From assembly GCA_004296925.1 (NCBI GenBank), contig SCVI01000013.1, forward strand, positions 1 through 10,371: DNA of 10,371 nt, given 5' to 3'. The position numbers and the translations under genes are program-made. This document shows positions 5,421-10,371 of the stretch, in pieces (position 1 is the first letter of the stretch; every line of letters starts with the position of its first letter). Source of the DNA: Patescibacteria group bacterium (lineage in GTDB: Bacteria > Patescibacteriota > Minisyncoccia > Phycocordibacterales > Phycocordibacteraceae). The notes below the pieces were generated by a model. That model was not told where the DNA came from and ran no database searches. It saw nothing but the letters and a program-made list of their open reading frames with translations.

Positions 5421-5627
5421 ATGAGCGAAAAAAGAAGAAAAACATCTGAAGTGTCATCCACTAGAGTAGATGAAGGCTTTAGAATATATCTTTCTCCGTG
5501 CCCATCGGGAGGTAATCATGATTGGACGCATGAAAAGGATTCTGTCGAAGTAAGGACACAAGGACATGTGCGAATAAATCACTGCACGAAATGTAAAGCA
5601 GAGAGTAATACACCACTCTCAATATAA
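5421..5627 (+). CDS. Mini-gene 3: small Cys/His protein (68 aa), putative zinc-binding
   Basis: The 68-residue product has a basic, polar N-terminus (MSEKRRKTSE), then C27-x5-H33-D-W35 and H54-C55-x2-C58 followed by KA. Between these lies a region of alternating charged and hydrophobic residues, SVEVRTQGHVRINHC (41-55), that could form two strands, as in a zinc ribbon. No signal peptide or membrane helix is seen. The ATG at 5421 is 19 bases after mini-gene 2; the upstream TAAATACTTGT is too weak to call a promoter, so it may be cotranscribed with mini-gene 2. The open frame extends far upstream but overlaps mini-gene 2 entirely there. Three of the four proteins in the array, including this one, share HxW. 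I cannot name a function. Confidence 0.55.
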   Translation: MSEKRRKTSEVSSTRVDEGFRIYLSPCPSGGNHDWTHEKDSVEVRTQGHVRINHCTKCKAESNTPLSI

Positions 5628-5637
5628 TTTTTTTTTT
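5601..5637 (+). terminator. Weak terminator candidate at the end of mini-gene 3
   Basis: GAGAGT (5601-5606) pairs with ACTCTC (5615-5620), and a run of ten T follows at 5628-5637 after a seven-base gap. The gap is longer than ideal, and the T-tract may instead be part of the promoter of mini-gene 4. Confidence 0.35.
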
Positions 5638-5645
5638 GGTATACT
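5637..5645 (+). promoter_or_regulatory. Extended -10 promoter of mini-gene 4
   Basis: TGG followed by TATACT (5640-5645) is an extended -10 element, preceded by a ten-base T-tract instead of a recognisable -35 box. Exactly six bases separate it from the ATG at 5652, again the leaderless spacing. Confidence 0.6.
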
Positions 5646-5651
5646 TTTTAT

Positions 5652-5825
5652 ATGGATGGATTGTCGTTCGGGTCTAGAAAGCCAACACCTCCGCTTGCAC
5701 GAGTGGCTGCGTGTGTAGGAACTCCGCTTAGAAGCGGACTTCACTCATGGAGGCACTATGGTGCAGGCAAAATAAGTACTTGTAACAAGTGCCCTGCAAC
5801 AGCTAAGTACGAGGAGGTTAGTTAG
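5652..5825 (+). CDS. Mini-gene 4: small Cys/His protein (57 aa), putative zinc-binding
   Basis: This 57-residue frame is easily missed because of its size. It encodes C21-x9-H31-S-W33 and C44-x2-C47 followed by PAT, so it shares HxW and CxxCPAT with mini-gene 1. The N-terminal 20 residues are Pro- and Arg-containing and appear disordered; no signal peptide or membrane helix is seen. The support for a real gene is the shared motif, an extended -10 box six bases before the ATG, and a stop that coincides with a strong terminator region. Its TAG stop overlaps the TAA stop of folA on the other strand by two bases, so the two genes converge without any gap. Function is unknown; zinc binding is inferred from the ligand pattern. 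Confidence 0.6.
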   Translation: MDGLSFGSRKPTPPLARVAACVGTPLRSGLHSWRHYGAGKISTCNKCPATAKYEEVS

Positions 5826-5845
5826 TTCTCTCGTTCGAGAACTAA
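5822..5845. other. Hairpin over the convergent stop codons
   Basis: TTAGTTCTC (5822-5830) pairs exactly with GAGAACTAA (5837-5845) around TCGTTC. It covers the stop codons of mini-gene 4 (plus) and folA (minus) and abuts the larger hairpin at 5842-5880, with which it shares four bases, so the two probably compete. Confidence 0.45.
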
Positions 5846-6313
5846 AAAAGAATATGAAGTTCCTTCATATTCTTTTTTAGTTTCAGAAATTATTTTTGAA
5901 AACTCTAAATATTCAGGAAAGAAAACATCTGCTTCTTTGCTGTCTTCAATAAGAGTGAGGTCGAGCTGGTCGGTGTAGGGAAGTGCTGCTTTATATATTT
6001 CACCACCACCAATAATGAATATTTTCTCACTATTAAACGCGCGCCCCTTTTGAATCGCGTCTTCAATCGTATGTACCACCGTAATTCCTTCGGGTTTATA
6101 CTCAGTATCTCGGGTTACTACGATTGTTGGTCTTCCGGGGAGGGCTCTGCCCATTGATTCAAAATTTTTTCTACCTGTTATGACTGGATGCCCAAGTGTT
6201 TCATCACGGAAGTGTTTCATGTCTTCTGGAATTTTGTATATAAGGTCATTGTTTTTACCAAGACCTCTGTTAATTCCAATAGCGGCGATTGCTATGATTT
6301 TGCTTTGTGCCAT
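5822..6313 (-). CDS. folA: Dihydrofolate reductase
   Basis: The 163-residue protein is a normal-length DHFR, reducing dihydrofolate to tetrahydrofolate with NADPH. Family marks: the opening strand KIIAIAAIGINRGLGKNND, PEDMKHFRDETLGHPVITGR (29-48) with Asp31 at the catalytic acid position, ESMGRALPGRPTIVVTRD (52-69), and IFIIGGGEIY (98-107), the NADPH-binding Gly-Gly turn. The usual LPW before the acid is LIY here, so the tryptophan is replaced by tyrosine. I chose the ATG at 6313 because MAQSKIIAIAA fits the family start; an in-frame ATG at 6346 would add 11 polar residues. The start lies 22 bases inside dcd, so the two are translationally coupled. It regenerates the folate oxidised by the ThyA encoded nearby. 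Confidence 0.95.
   Translation of the reverse strand: MAQSKIIAIAAIGINRGLGKNNDLIYKIPEDMKHFRDETLGHPVITGRKNFESMGRALPGRPTIVVTRDTEYKPEGITVVHTIEDAIQKGRAFNSEKIFIIGGGEIYKAALPYTDQLDLTLIEDSKEADVFFPEYLEFSKIISETKKEYEGTSYSFLVLEREN
5842..5880. terminator. Bidirectional terminator hairpin inside the 3' end of folA
   Basis: CTAAAAAAGAATATGAA (5842-5858) and its exact reverse complement (5864-5880) form a 17-bp stem with the loop GTTCC. Each arm supplies a run of six T on one strand, so it can terminate transcripts from both directions. For mini-gene 4 it lies 17 bases past the stop; for folA it lies within the coding region, encoding the last part of the enzyme before its final residues. Confidence 0.65.
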
Positions 6314-6990
6314 GGATGTTTCTTTTTTATATCTCGATCTGCCCAAAGTTTCGGCAACATAGTTTCAGGTCTCCATGACTTTTTAAGTTTCGTTATATCG
6401 GTCGTAGTTTGGTATTTTCCTGTTTTTGTATAGTCTCCTGCAAGTATTGGACCAGTATCAAAAAAGACAATCTGCGCGATACGACGACCAACAACGATAG
6501 GAATAATGTAGTGTTGTGATGCATTGGAAATTTCCATCACCCAACGATTTGTATACCCAACATCACCCCAGCCAGCGCATTTGCAGACATTAATGAAGTT
6601 ACGCCCCATTGAGGAGCGCGCCTTCATCATAGTAGTTACCGAATCTTTTCCTCCAATAAACTCGTTCGTGTGAGCCAGAATAGTTTCACCGGGTTCCATG
6701 AGAATTACTTTGTCATCAGGACGTATGCCGTCAAAAGAAAAATTGAAATTTTTGAGCTCCTCTTTCGCTGTTTTTGCTTGACGAGGTTTTGTATCCCACA
6801 CTATTTCAGTATCTGATTTGCTGTACACGTTGTAGACTTTTTTGTGTCCCTGAGGGGGCTGTTCTTTGAAGTACCATTCGCCAAGCGTTACATCGTAGCT
6901 TGAAGTAGCAAGATTCTCGCGTTGGAACGGCTCAATAATAACCGTCCCGTCTTTCAAATGTTCAAGAATTTTTTTGTCAGAGAGTGCCAT
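6292..6990 (-). CDS. dcd: dCTP deaminase (possibly bifunctional with dUTPase)
   Basis: The 232-residue protein has the trimeric dUTPase-like fold signature of Dcd. Visible are ATSSYDVTLGEWYF (28-41, SxDVxLG motif), KARSSMGRNF (123-132, the RSSxGR substrate and catalytic segment), AGWGDVGYTNRWVMEISN (139-156) with Glu153 at the position of the catalytic glutamate, and GRRIAQIVFF (168-177). The enzyme deaminates dCTP to dUTP, the precursor of dUMP; some family members also hydrolyse dUTP to dUMP. No other dUTPase is in the window, which makes bifunctionality worth testing. It is longer than E. coli Dcd (193 residues), with an extra basic tail of about 25 residues ending KKKHPWHKAKS that overlaps folA. 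TATAAC stands six bases before its ATG. Confidence 0.9.
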   Translation of the reverse strand: MALSDKKILEHLKDGTVIIEPFQRENLATSSYDVTLGEWYFKEQPPQGHKKVYNVYSKSDTEIVWDTKPRQAKTAKEELKNFNFSFDGIRPDDKVILMEPGETILAHTNEFIGGKDSVTTMMKARSSMGRNFINVCKCAGWGDVGYTNRWVMEISNASQHYIIPIVVGRRIAQIVFFDTGPILAGDYTKTGKYQTTTDITKLKKSWRPETMLPKLWADRDIKKKHPWHKAKS

Positions 6991-6996
6991 AAGTAG

Positions 6997-7002
6997 GTTA
7001 TA
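6997..7002 (-). promoter_or_regulatory. -10 box for dcd-folA with leaderless spacing
   Basis: On the minus strand TATAAC is followed by six bases and the dcd ATG at 6990. The spacing equals that at 2202, 5652 and 8579. The region upstream is very AT-rich and has no clear -35 box, so this is a -10-only call. Confidence 0.45.
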
Positions 7003-7032
7003 GGGAATAGGAATTGGTAAAAATTAAAATTA

Positions 7033-7890
7033 TTATACGGCCATCCGGGCTTTGATTGGAGGGTGTGACTGATAATTTTCTAACTCAATGTCTTCCATTT
7101 TAAATCCATCTATTGTTTTCACTGACGGGTTAAGTTTCAAAGTTGGAAGTGGAAGTGGTTCGCGTGAAAGCTGCTCTTCAACCGCGTCCATGTGATCTGC
7201 ATAAATATGCGCATCACCAAGCGAATGTACAAATTCGTGTGCAGTAAGCCCTGTAACTTGCGCCACCATATGGAGAAGGAGAGAGTAGGACGCAATGTTA
7301 AATGGGACGCCAAGAAACATATCACATGAGCGCTGATGCATTAGAAGTGAAAGTTTGTCTCCCGCAACAAAGAATTGAAAAAACATATGGCACGGCGGAA
7401 GTGCCATTTGATCCAATTCACCCGGGTTCCACGCCGAAACTATCAAACGTCTATCAGTCGGATTTGTTTTTATGCGGTGTATGACATCTGCAATTTGATC
7501 AACGGTTTCTGGTTCCGCCTTCGCCAAGGCTTCGGCGGACAAAGCAGGTTTTTGCCACTTCCTCCATTGCACACCATAGACTCTCCCTAAGTCTCCAGGG
7601 AATGTTGCCTTTGGTGCCCAATAATCAGCGTTAGCATTATCAGTCCAAATCGTTCTTTCTGATCCGTTGAGTTCTTTTAGTCGATTGTCATCGTTAGAAC
7701 CTTCTAAAAACCACAAGAGCTCACTCTTCACCGCTTTGAATGCAAGTTTTTTTGTAGTGACTGCGGGAAATCCGTCAGACATTTTAAAACGCATTTGCAA
7801 ACCAAAGAGAGCTCGCGTCTTTCCATTTCTAGTGTCGCGATCTGCGCCTTCATCCATTACTTTCTTCAGGAGTGCGTTGTACTGTTTCAT
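7033..7890 (-). CDS. thyA: Thymidylate synthase (folate-dependent), with an in-frame repeat insertion
   Basis: The 285-residue ThyA methylates dUMP to dTMP with methylene-tetrahydrofolate, releasing dihydrofolate. Landmarks: MKQYNALLKKVMDEGADR at the start, FPAVTTKKLAFKAV (41-54), LPPCHMFFQF (164-173) with nucleophile Cys167, QRSCDMFLGVPFNIASY (186-202), and the ending IKARMAV. Between the conserved QWRKW (about 108-112) and VDQIADVI there is an extra stretch centred on LSAEALAKAE (117-126), which is absent from E. coli ThyA and is encoded by a GC-rich palindrome. It lies in a surface loop region of the family. The frame is open 20 codons further upstream, but the family start is the ATG at 7890. 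It diverges from tmk and sits 42 bases upstream of dcd. Confidence 0.95.
   Translation of the reverse strand: MKQYNALLKKVMDEGADRDTRNGKTRALFGLQMRFKMSDGFPAVTTKKLAFKAVKSELLWFLEGSNDDNRLKELNGSERTIWTDNANADYWAPKATFPGDLGRVYGVQWRKWQKPALSAEALAKAEPETVDQIADVIHRIKTNPTDRRLIVSAWNPGELDQMALPPCHMFFQFFVAGDKLSLLMHQRSCDMFLGVPFNIASYSLLLHMVAQVTGLTAHEFVHSLGDAHIYADHMDAVEEQLSREPLPLPTLKLNPSVKTIDGFKMEDIELENYQSHPPIKARMAV
7514..7545. repeat. GC-rich palindromic repeat inserted in frame in thyA
   Basis: The element has CCGCC (7515-7519) pairing with GGCGG (7534-7538), a symmetric TTC/TTC internal mismatch, and an inner GCC/GGC stem, so it folds as a small hairpin. Read with thyA it encodes about LSAEALAKAE; read on the opposite strand it gives a RLRQGFGGQ-type peptide. 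I recall both peptides recurring in unrelated Parcubacteria proteins, which fits a dispersed palindromic element, but this is from memory. The base composition contrasts with that of the rest of thyA. Confidence 0.65.
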
Positions 7891-7904
7891 ATGTTCTCTG
7901 TTAC

Positions 7905-7912
7905 AGTATAAC
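7905..7912. promoter_or_regulatory. Overlapping divergent -10 boxes between thyA and tmk
   Basis: Minus-strand TATACT (7910 to 7905) would serve thyA with a leader of about seven bases. Plus-strand TATAAC (7907-7912) could serve tmk with a leader of about 34 bases. The two share four bases, so both cannot be occupied at once. No strong -35 boxes were found, so the tmk assignment is weaker. Confidence 0.4.
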
Positions 7913-7952
7913 GGAAAGAGTAATATCCACTCACTTGACGAGTTAAACATCT

Positions 7953-8582
7953 ATGGCAAAACGAGGAACATTTATAGTTTTTGAAGGAGGGGAGGGTTCA
8001 GGTAAAGATACCCAGATTGAGTATTTAAAAGAACTTTTACCTGACGCTGTATTTACAAAAGAACCTGGTGGTACCAAACTCGGCACTCAGTTAAGAAAAC
8101 TCCTCTTAGAGTGGAAAGATGGCGAAATAGACCCTCTTGCCGAGATTTTGTTCTTCTCAGCGTCACGTGTTGAATTTATGAAGCATGTTGTAAGACCTGC
8201 TCTTTTAGAAGGGAAAACAGTTATTTCTAATCGTTTCGCGCTCTCTACCATTGCGTATCAAGTGTATGGGCGAAATCAGCTCGACATGCTCGAATTTACA
8301 CGCCTTGCTACGAAAAAAGCTGTCGGAGAAGATATCCCTGATCTTACTGTGCTTTTAGATATAGATCCGAAGATGGGGATTGAAAGGGTAGAGAAACGAA
8401 ACGACGGAAAAACCAGATTTGATGCAGAAACGTTGGAGTTTCATACGCGTGTCCGAGAAGGTTTTGTAAAGCATGCTGGCGAGTTCGGCGCACATGTAGT
8501 TATTGATGCGGGTAAATCTGTGGAAGAAGTGCAAGCACAAATTCGCATACTCTTGGCGTCTCACGGTATACTGTCGACATGA
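7953..8582 (+). CDS. tmk: Thymidylate kinase (dTMP kinase)
   Basis: The 209-residue protein phosphorylates dTMP to dTDP with ATP. The P-loop is FEGGEGSGKDTQIEYL at about 10-25, followed by TKEPGGT (35-41) in the dTMP-binding position, the ISNRFALSTIAYQ segment (91-103) and the lid region RVEKRNDGKTRFDAETLEF. Two positions differ from the usual family: the residue after the P-loop lysine is Asp (GKD, usually GKS or GKT, though Thr20 follows), and the conserved DR of the DRY motif is NR. The fold and length are otherwise standard. Its TGA stop overlaps the glyA ATG (ATGA), so the two genes are coupled. It diverges from thyA, whose product is its substrate. Confidence 0.93.
   Translation: MAKRGTFIVFEGGEGSGKDTQIEYLKELLPDAVFTKEPGGTKLGTQLRKLLLEWKDGEIDPLAEILFFSASRVEFMKHVVRPALLEGKTVISNRFALSTIAYQVYGRNQLDMLEFTRLATKKAVGEDIPDLTVLLDIDPKMGIERVEKRNDGKTRFDAETLEFHTRVREGFVKHAGEFGAHVVIDAGKSVEEVQAQIRILLASHGILST
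8567..8572 (+). promoter_or_regulatory. -10 box for glyA inside the end of tmk
   Basis: TATACT ends six bases before the glyA ATG at 8579, the same spacing as other leaderless starts here. A TTCGCA 19 bases upstream is a poor -35 candidate. It implies that glyA can be transcribed separately from tmk despite the four-base gene overlap. Confidence 0.45.
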
Positions 8583-9838
8583 AATTTATAGAACGACAGG
8601 ATAAAGAAGTTTCAGCAGCTATTTTAGGAGAGGAAAAACGCGAAGCAGAAGGGTTAGAGCTCATTCCCTCTGAAAATTATGTGTCCCGTGCCGTTCTTGA
8701 AGCGAATGGTTCAGTGTTTACAAATAAATATTCTGAGGGGTACCCAGGAAGACGTTATTACGGAGGTCAAGATTTTACCGACATTGTCGAACGTCTTGCT
8801 ATTGAGCGCGCGAAGACTCTTTTTAATTGTAAATTTGCAAACGTACAACCACACTCTGGTGCACCAGCAAACTTAGCGGTCTACGCTGCGCTTTTGAATC
8901 CTGGCGACACAATTCTCGGAATGGATTTATCTCATGGCGGTCATCTTACACATGGGCATCCAATGACACTGCCTGCGAAGATTTACAATTTTGTTACTTA
9001 CAAAATGAAAGATCCCGAGACAGGGGAGATAGATTACGAGGAGCTTCGCCGTGTTGCCGTTGAAACGAAACCAAAAATTATTCTTGCGGGCTTTAGTGCA
9101 TATTCACGAACGCTAGACTATAAGAAGTTTGTTGATATTGCGAAAGAGGTTGGAGCAATCACTGTTGCAGACATGGCACACATCGCTGGACTTATTGCTG
9201 GAAAGGCACTCAGAAATCCATTTGACGATGGTTTCGATGTGATTACCTCAACGACGCACAAAACATTACGAGGACCTCGTGGTGGGATTATCCTTACTCG
9301 TGAAAGTGAGGAAATTGCAACCAAAATAGACAAGTCAATTTTCCCAGGTATTCAAGGAGGTCCACACATGCACTCAATTGCTGCTAAAGCGGTTGCGTTC
9401 GGTGAAGCGTTGACGCCGGCGTATCAAGAATATGCACAGCAAATTTTGAAAAACGCTAAAGCGATGGAACATGTGTTTCGACGTGAAGGAGTCCGTATGA
9501 TTGGAGGCGGAACGGACAATCATTTGATTCTTGCTGATGTATTTGGCTCCTTAGGGGTTACAGGTAAAGAAGCGCAGACGGTCTTGGATGAAGTTGGTAT
9601 TACGCTCAACATGAATTCGATTGCGGGAGACACAAGGAAACCCCTCGATCCTTCCGGAATACGTTTTGGAACTCCAGCAATAACCACTCGCGGATTCAAA
9701 GAGGTAGAATGCGCTCGCGTTGCAGAGCTTATAATTCAAACTCTGAAAAATAAAGACTCTGCGGATGTAAAACGAGTAGTGCATGAAGAAGTGAAAGAGC
9801 TTGCTGGGCAATTCCCAATTCCTGAGTCGTTTATATAG
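8579..9838 (+). CDS. glyA: Serine hydroxymethyltransferase
   Basis: The 419-residue enzyme is full length for bacterial GlyA. It interconverts serine plus tetrahydrofolate with glycine plus methylene-tetrahydrofolate, the one-carbon donor for ThyA. Visible motifs: LELIPSENYVS (26-36), YSEGYPGRRYYGG (51-63), the substrate/PLP region VQPHSGAPANLAVYAAL (89-105), ADMAHIAGLIA (197-207) with Asp198 and His201, and STTHKTLRGPRGG (224-236) with the PLP-binding Lys228. All main catalytic residues that I can place are present. It overlaps tmk by four bases and is the last gene of the thymidylate block, so it links serine to dTMP synthesis. Downstream the GNAT gene starts seven bases after its stop. Confidence 0.97.
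   Translation: MKFIERQDKEVSAAILGEEKREAEGLELIPSENYVSRAVLEANGSVFTNKYSEGYPGRRYYGGQDFTDIVERLAIERAKTLFNCKFANVQPHSGAPANLAVYAALLNPGDTILGMDLSHGGHLTHGHPMTLPAKIYNFVTYKMKDPETGEIDYEELRRVAVETKPKIILAGFSAYSRTLDYKKFVDIAKEVGAITVADMAHIAGLIAGKALRNPFDDGFDVITSTTHKTLRGPRGGIILTRESEEIATKIDKSIFPGIQGGPHMHSIAAKAVAFGEALTPAYQEYAQQILKNAKAMEHVFRREGVRMIGGGTDNHLILADVFGSLGVTGKEAQTVLDEVGITLNMNSIAGDTRKPLDPSGIRFGTPAITTRGFKEVECARVAELIIQTLKNKDSADVKRVVHEEVKELAGQFPIPESFI
9832..9837 (+). promoter_or_regulatory. -10 box candidate for the GNAT gene
   Basis: TATATA overlaps the glyA stop codon and stands eight bases before the GTG at 9846. There is no convincing -35 box. The spacing again predicts a leader of zero to two bases. Confidence 0.35.
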
Positions 9839-9845
9839 CACTTTC

Positions 9846-10220
9846 GTGAAGATACGAAGAGCGACAGTGAAGGACATATCTCGTATACGGGCACTTATAC
9901 GGAAGTACCCGGAAAAACTTTTGCAGGGGCATCTCCCCAAGGCGAATGAGTTTTTTATTGCGTTAGATAAAAAAGCTGTAGTGGGATGTGTAGGGCTCGT
10001 TATCTACTCAAAACGATTGGGGGAAATTAGAAGTATCGCGGTCCAAGAAGAATATCAAGGGCAGGGAATCGCGACACAACTTATTGAACGAGCAATACGA
10101 GAAGCAAAGAAACGTAAGGTGTATGAATTGCTCACGGTGACCGGTGCCCCAGAGTTATTTGCCAAGCATGGTTTTGGTACATTTAACAAAGAAAAATTAG
10201 CACTTCTTAAGGTGTTGTAG
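9846..10220 (+). CDS. GNAT-family N-acetyltransferase
   Basis: The 124-residue protein is a single GNAT domain. It begins VKIRRATVKDISRIRALI, continues with a beta-strand pair (FFIALDKKAVVGCVGLVIY, about 36-54), then GEIRSIAVQEEYQGQGIATQL (59-79), where Q71-GQGIA is the acetyl-CoA pyrophosphate loop, and ends with ELFAKHGFGTFNKEKLALL. The arrangement, including LTVTGAPELFAKHGF, resembles the short N-acetylglutamate synthase-like (ArgA-type) acetyltransferases, but no arginine pathway gene is present, so the substrate is open. I chose the GTG at 9846, since it starts right at the conserved first strand; in-frame TTG codons upstream lie inside glyA. It lies between glyA and argS, reading the same way as both. 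Confidence 0.8.
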   Translation: MKIRRATVKDISRIRALIRKYPEKLLQGHLPKANEFFIALDKKAVVGCVGLVIYSKRLGEIRSIAVQEEYQGQGIATQLIERAIREAKKRKVYELLTVTGAPELFAKHGFGTFNKEKLALLKVL

Positions 10221-10240
10221 TTTCATATCACTAAAGTGGG

Positions 10241-10246
10241 TATACT
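10241..10246 (+). promoter_or_regulatory. -10 box for argS
   Basis: TATACT is preceded by AAAGTGGG and followed by eight bases before the ATG at 10255. The AAAGTGG context also precedes the -10 box at 1277-1282. No -35 box at standard spacing is clear. The predicted leader is one to two bases. Confidence 0.5.
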
Positions 10247-10254
10247 TGGAACAC

Positions 10255-10371
10255 ATGAGTATAGAGGGTCGGATTCAGGAAGCCATTAAAGCCACGCTCA
10301 GCGAGCTTGGTTTTGATGATGTAACGGTCAGTCTTTCGCATCCAGTTGAGTTAGCGCATGGGGACTACTCC
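10255..10371 (+). CDS. argS: Arginyl-tRNA synthetase, N-terminal fragment
   Basis: The frame is open from the ATG to the window edge and shows the first 39 residues. MSIEGRIQEAIKATLSELGF followed by a short strand and HPVELAHGDYS matches the ArgS N-terminal additional domain, in which a P-x-x-x-x-HGDY motif is typical; this domain recognises the tRNA-Arg D-loop. ArgS charges tRNA-Arg with arginine using ATP. The catalytic HIGH region lies beyond the window. The start is supported by the -10 box just upstream and the gap of 34 bases after the GNAT gene. The call rests on the N-terminal domain alone but the pattern is distinctive. Confidence 0.8.
   Translation, partial: MSIEGRIQEAIKATLSELGFDDVTVSLSHPVELAHGDYS

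Noticed and set aside
7375..7590. Plus-strand frame with a RLRQGFGGQ peptide opposite thyA
   Set aside because: The peptide is the antisense reading of the palindromic repeat, and the rest is thyA shadow.
7891..7950. N-terminal extension of ThyA by 20 residues
   Set aside because: Family proteins start at MKQY, and the extension would cover the -10 box for thyA.
1..10371. CRISPR array, tRNA, rRNA or insertion sequence
   Set aside because: I saw no regular direct repeats with spacers, no cloverleaf with a TTC-loop consensus, no rRNA-like stretch and no transposase frame with terminal repeats.

Overview
The window looks like part of a small-genome Candidate Phyla Radiation bacterium (Patescibacteria, probably the Parcubacteria side). 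The reasons are AT-rich but not extreme composition, very compact gene spacing, ordinary use of TGA as a stop (which excludes the TGA=Gly lineages), no recognisable Shine-Dalgarno sequences at most starts, and a GC-rich palindromic repeat read in frame inside thyA. The taxonomic placement is an inference from these traits and from protein style; no marker search was possible.

Layout. Positions 1-2115 hold the 3' end of an adenylosuccinate synthetase-like gene, a DUF475/TerC-superfamily membrane protein and a SIMPL-domain (DUF541) membrane-anchored protein. Positions 2150-2875 hold a palindrome that overlaps a strong promoter, a secreted helical protein and a small unknown protein. Positions 2906-4142 hold the translocation/transcription/ribosome block secE-nusG-rplK; rplA, the usual next gene, is absent and a GC-rich repeat follows. 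Position 4268 starts a CofE-like (F420-0:L-glutamate ligase family) gene. Positions 5038-5825 hold four tiny genes in tandem (52, 64, 68 and 57 residues). All four carry a Cys...His...CxxC pattern (three as Cys...HxW...CxxC), so they look like a local family of small zinc-binding proteins; I do not recognise them.

Positions 5822-9838 form a thymidylate block. folA (dihydrofolate reductase), dcd (dCTP deaminase) and thyA (thymidylate synthase) lie on the minus strand; tmk (dTMP kinase) and glyA (serine hydroxymethyltransferase) lie on the plus strand and diverge from thyA. Together they cover deamination of dCTP, methylation of dUMP, regeneration of tetrahydrofolate, reloading with a one-carbon unit from serine, and phosphorylation of dTMP. 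No separate dUTPase is visible. A GNAT acetyltransferase and the start of argS close the window.

A recurring regulatory theme is a -10 box 6-9 bases before the start codon. It is seen at the secreted protein, rplK, cofE, mini-gene 1, mini-gene 2, mini-gene 4, dcd, glyA, the GNAT gene and argS, several with a -35 box at 15-17 bp spacing. This places the transcript start on or next to the start codon, so leaderless mRNAs appear to be common here.
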